From Spelaeicoccus albus (GTDB lineage Bacteria > Actinomycetota > Actinomycetes > Actinomycetales > Brevibacteriaceae), in NCBI RefSeq assembly GCF_013409065.1, contig NZ_JACBZP010000001.1, positions 3,606,518 to 3,670,517 of the forward strand: a DNA stretch of 64,000 nucleotides, read 5' to 3'. Positions 62,063 through 64,000 of this stretch are shown one piece after another. A program made the translations under genes and the position numbers. Below the pieces are notes generated by a model, which had not been told where the DNA came from, searched no databases, and was given only the letters and a program-made list of their open reading frames with translations. Positions within the stretch are counted from its first letter, which is position 1, and each line of letters opens with the position of its first letter.

Positions 62063-62967
62063 GTCGTGCTCTCCGGGCCGCGCCATCCCGTGACGGGCAG
62101 CTGGAATTTGGCCACGAGACGTTCGGTGAAGGTTCCCTCGCTGAGCCGGGCCAGGCGGACCGGCACGTCGGATCGGCGCACTTCCACGCGCGCGCCGGGC
62201 GGCAACGGGACGGTACGGCGTCCGTCGCACCACAACACGCCGGAACCGTCGGTCCGCTGCAGCAGTTCGACGGCCAGCACCGAGGTGGGCGCCACGACCA
62301 GTGGCCGGGAGAACAGCGCGTGTGCGCTGAGCGGCACCATCAGCAAGGCTTCCACGGCCGGCCACACGACAGGGCCGCCCGCCGAGAATCCGTAGGCGGT
62401 GGAACCGGTCGGTGTGGACAGGACGACGCCGTCGCAGCCGAACGTCGACAACGGCTGGCCGTCGACCTCGAGCACGATTTCGAGCATGCGCTGACTGCCG
62501 GCTTTTTCCACGGTGGCTTCGTTGACGGCCCAGGTGCTGGCGGTCCGCGATCCGTCCACGTAGACCTGCACGTCAAGAGTCATGCGTTCTTCAACTGTGT
62601 AATGGCCCGCGGCAACGCGGCGAACGGCCAGGTCGAGGTCTTCGCGTTCGCTTTCGGCCAGGAAGCCGACGTGGCCGAGGTTCACGCCCAGCAGCGGCAC
62701 CGAGCTTTCGCGGACGATTTCGGCGGCGCGCAAAATGGTGCCGTCGCCTCCGAGGACCATTCCGACTTCGATGCCGTCGAGGTCTTCGGGCGAGTCGCCG
62801 AGCACTTCGGTGGGAACGGCGCCTTGGGCGGCGTCCAGTTCGGCGAGCTCGTCGGCCAACATGACGGGGATGAGGCCTTCCTGGATGAGTCCGCGTCGCA
62901 CGGATCCGGCGGCGTGCACCGCGTCCATCCGGCCGGTGTGCGCCAAAACGAGTACGCGTCGACTCAT
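62059..62967 (-). CDS. nadK: NAD kinase
   Basis: This enzyme phosphorylates NAD to NADP. The 302-residue protein carries VLVLAHTGRMDAV at its start, VLGGDGTILRAAE near residue 74, GVNLGHVGFLAESE, and DGVVLSTPTGSTAYGFSAGGP near 180. All are canonical NadK motifs. Its ATG overlaps the tlyA stop, and its own stop overlaps recN. The order tlyA-nadK-recN is conserved across actinobacteria. Confidence 0.96.
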   Translation of the reverse strand: MSRRVLVLAHTGRMDAVHAAGSVRRGLIQEGLIPVMLADELAELDAAQGAVPTEVLGDSPEDLDGIEVGMVLGGDGTILRAAEIVRESSVPLLGVNLGHVGFLAESEREDLDLAVRRVAAGHYTVEERMTLDVQVYVDGSRTASTWAVNEATVEKAGSQRMLEIVLEVDGQPLSTFGCDGVVLSTPTGSTAYGFSAGGPVVWPAVEALLMVPLSAHALFSRPLVVAPTSVLAVELLQRTDGSGVLWCDGRRTVPLPPGARVEVRRSDVPVRLARLSEGTFTERLVAKFQLPVTGWRGPESTT

Positions 62968-63755
62968 CGGACCCCCTCCACACTCTCGAGAAACTCGTCT
63001 AGGTCGAACATACTTGCCGCCGGCTCGGAGGAAAACGTCAGCCAGAGAAAATACTCGTTATTGCCGCTCGGGCCGGGCAGCTTCGACCGGGCGGCGGCGC
63101 GGACGACGAGGCCGCGGGCATTGGCGGCGGCGGCCACCGAGCGCACGGCCCGGGCGCGCGCGGACGGATCTCGGACGACGCCGTGCCCGTCCAAATCGGC
63201 GCGGGTGAGTTCGAATTGGGGCTTGACCATGAGAAACAAGGACGCGCCGGGCGTACTGCAGGCAATGAGCGCCGGAAGGGCGAGGGTCAATGAGATGAAC
63301 GACAAGTCGCCGACGACCGTGTCGACGGGTCCGCCGATGTCGCGTGGAGCCAGGGTGCGCACGTTCTTGCCCTCCAGCGAGGTCACCCGGCCGTCGGCCT
63401 CGAGGCTCGGCGCAAGTTGTCCGTGGCCGACGTCAACGGCAATCACCGCATCCGCACCGCGTTCCAACGCGACCTGGGTGAACCCGCCGGTGGACGCGCC
63501 GGCGTCCAGTACGCGGCCGGCCAGGTGGTCGATGCCGAAGTCGTCAAGCGCTCCGGCCAGTTTGTGCGCGGCGCGAGAAACGTAGTTGTCGGAGCTCTCG
63601 ACGGTAATGGTGGTGTCGGCGTCCACGGGAGTCGACGGTTTGCGTGCCACGCGGCCGGCGGCCGTGACGGCGCCGTCCGCTATCAGTTTCGCGGCGTGCG
63701 TGCGGGACCGGGCCAGGCCGCGCCGGTTCAGTTCGACGTCGAGCCGCTCGGTCAC
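62964..63755 (-). CDS. tlyA: TlyA-family rRNA 2'-O-methyltransferase
   Basis: TlyA methylates 16S and 23S rRNA on the 2'-O position (as in capreomycin susceptibility in mycobacteria). The 263-residue protein has an N-terminal S4 RNA-binding domain (RLDVELNRRGLARSRTHAAKLI) and an FtsJ-like methyltransferase domain with the SAM motif VLDAGASTGGFTQVALE near residue 85. The label hemolysin in some databases is historical. GTG 63755 overlaps the stop of the small upstream gene (GTGA). Confidence 0.93.
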   Translation of the reverse strand: MTERLDVELNRRGLARSRTHAAKLIADGAVTAAGRVARKPSTPVDADTTITVESSDNYVSRAAHKLAGALDDFGIDHLAGRVLDAGASTGGFTQVALERGADAVIAVDVGHGQLAPSLEADGRVTSLEGKNVRTLAPRDIGGPVDTVVGDLSFISLTLALPALIACSTPGASLFLMVKPQFELTRADLDGHGVVRDPSARARAVRSVAAAANARGLVVRAAARSKLPGPSGNNEYFLWLTFSSEPAASMFDLDEFLESVEGVR

Positions 63756-63916
63756 TGCCCGGGCCGGCCGGCCCCCGGCTGATCGGACAGCCTGGCGGCA
63801 AGTTCTTCATACACGTTCTGATATGCGTCCGGCTGTTCGGCAAGCGGGCGGTCGGCAACCTCGCGGGCGTCTGCCACTATTCGGTCGATGGTGTCGTCGC
63901 CGGTCGGTTCGGTCAC
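63752..63916 (-). CDS. Small conserved-position protein of 54 residues
   Basis: GTG 63916 is preceded by AAAGGGGA and starts a 54-residue acidic, amphipathic protein (MTEPTGDDTIDRIVADAREV, then a mid-segment rich in Ala, Glu and Leu with the motif YQNVYEELAARL). Its start overlaps the stop of the upstream gene, and its stop overlaps tlyA (GTGA on both sides). A small gene at this spot between a HAD-type hydrolase and tlyA is, as far as I recall, usual in actinobacteria. Function unknown. Confidence 0.7.
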   Translation of the reverse strand: MTEPTGDDTIDRIVADAREVADRPLAEQPDAYQNVYEELAARLSDQPGAGRPGQ

Positions 63917-64000
63917 TGCCCGTCCCCTTTCTGGCCGTCGGAAAAGTAGTCGCTCGGCGATAACGCCGGCTGCAATAAGCCTGACACGGATTCGGCGATG
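63913..64000 (-). CDS. C-terminal fragment of an upstream gene, probably a HAD-family hydrolase (partial)
   Basis: The minus-strand frame running off the right edge ends at TGA 63913-63915 after ...SPSDYFSDGQKGDGQ and overlaps the start of the 54-residue gene by four bases. Only 28 complete codons are visible, so the family is guessed from conserved gene order (a HAD-IIA hydrolase is common directly before tlyA) and not from motifs. Confidence 0.5.
   Translation of the reverse strand, partial: IAESVSGLLQPALSPSDYFSDGQKGDGQ

Noticed and set aside
62964-63755. TlyA as a hemolysin or toxin
   Set aside because: S4 plus FtsJ-like methyltransferase domains and the conserved nadK-recN setting indicate an rRNA methyltransferase.
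1-64000. CRISPR arrays, tRNA or rRNA genes
   Set aside because: No regularly spaced short repeats and no recognisable T-loop or rRNA sequence were seen on reading; a dedicated tRNA scan could still find one missed by eye.

Overview
This is a high-GC, densely packed bacterial chromosome segment from an actinobacterium. The best support is the conserved run tlyA-nadK-recN-steA-steB-(mraY-like)-murJ-like ... pyrG-nudix-xerD-parA-scpA-scpB-rlu-tyrA-cmk-plsC-der on the minus strand, an arrangement typical of Actinobacteria. Micrococcales, possibly a Brevibacterium relative, is a guess from gene content. Most genes lie on the minus strand, and many neighbours overlap by one or four bases (ATGA, GTGA, TGATG), so several long operons are probably translationally coupled. 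I see no rRNA, tRNA, CRISPR array, transposase or prophage.

Region by region. 1-5.7 kb: an SDR oxidoreductase, a polar amino acid type ABC importer (binding protein, two permeases, ATPase), a divergent IclR regulator with a palindrome over the likely -35 of the importer promoter, and a CitE-like lyase. 5.7-13.4 kb: a DUF2330 membrane-anchored protein, an MFS carrier and a MATE carrier that are translationally coupled, an L,D-transpeptidase lipoprotein, and a ketosynthase plus AMP-ligase pair. 13.5-20 kb: the histidine-degradation operon hutU-allC-like-hutF-hutI with a divergent IclR-type regulator. An M20 amidohydrolase stands where N-formylglutamate deformylase (HutG) would be expected. 20-23.6 kb: a RecQ-type helicase with a C-terminal phosphoribosyltransferase-like tail, an alpha/beta hydrolase and a small membrane protein. 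23.7-25.3 kb: hutH, separate from the other hut genes but with a similar candidate operator upstream.

25.3-29.7 kb holds the most striking feature. A 4.18 kb module (acetamidase/formamidase, APC permease, AmiC-like amide-sensor protein, MarR regulator) with visibly lower GC is bracketed by a 92-bp direct repeat. The repeat is the 3' end of the downstream ddaH gene, intact on the right and present as a displaced fragment on the left. This is the footprint expected of an integration event beside ddaH, but no integrase remains. 29.7-32 kb: ddaH and a second APC permease, separated by a perfect 28-bp inverted repeat.

32-44 kb is housekeeping: der, plsC, cmk, tyrA, an rRNA pseudouridine synthase, scpB, scpA, parA, xerD, a NUDIX hydrolase, pyrG and a glycosyltransferase. 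44-55.5 kb is accessory. It contains a peptide ABC importer operon led by a class-V aminotransferase and divergent from a LysR gene, then aguB-aguA (agmatine to putrescine) overlapping a family-4 glycosyltransferase. 55.5-64 kb returns to the conserved envelope and division cluster: murJ-like, mraY-like, steB, steA, recN, nadK, tlyA, a 54-codon gene, and the tail of a gene running off the window.

Three unrelated-looking but very regular long palindromes (20.06, 23.63 and 30.47 kb) sit in intergenic spaces. No gap between genes exceeds about 250 bases.
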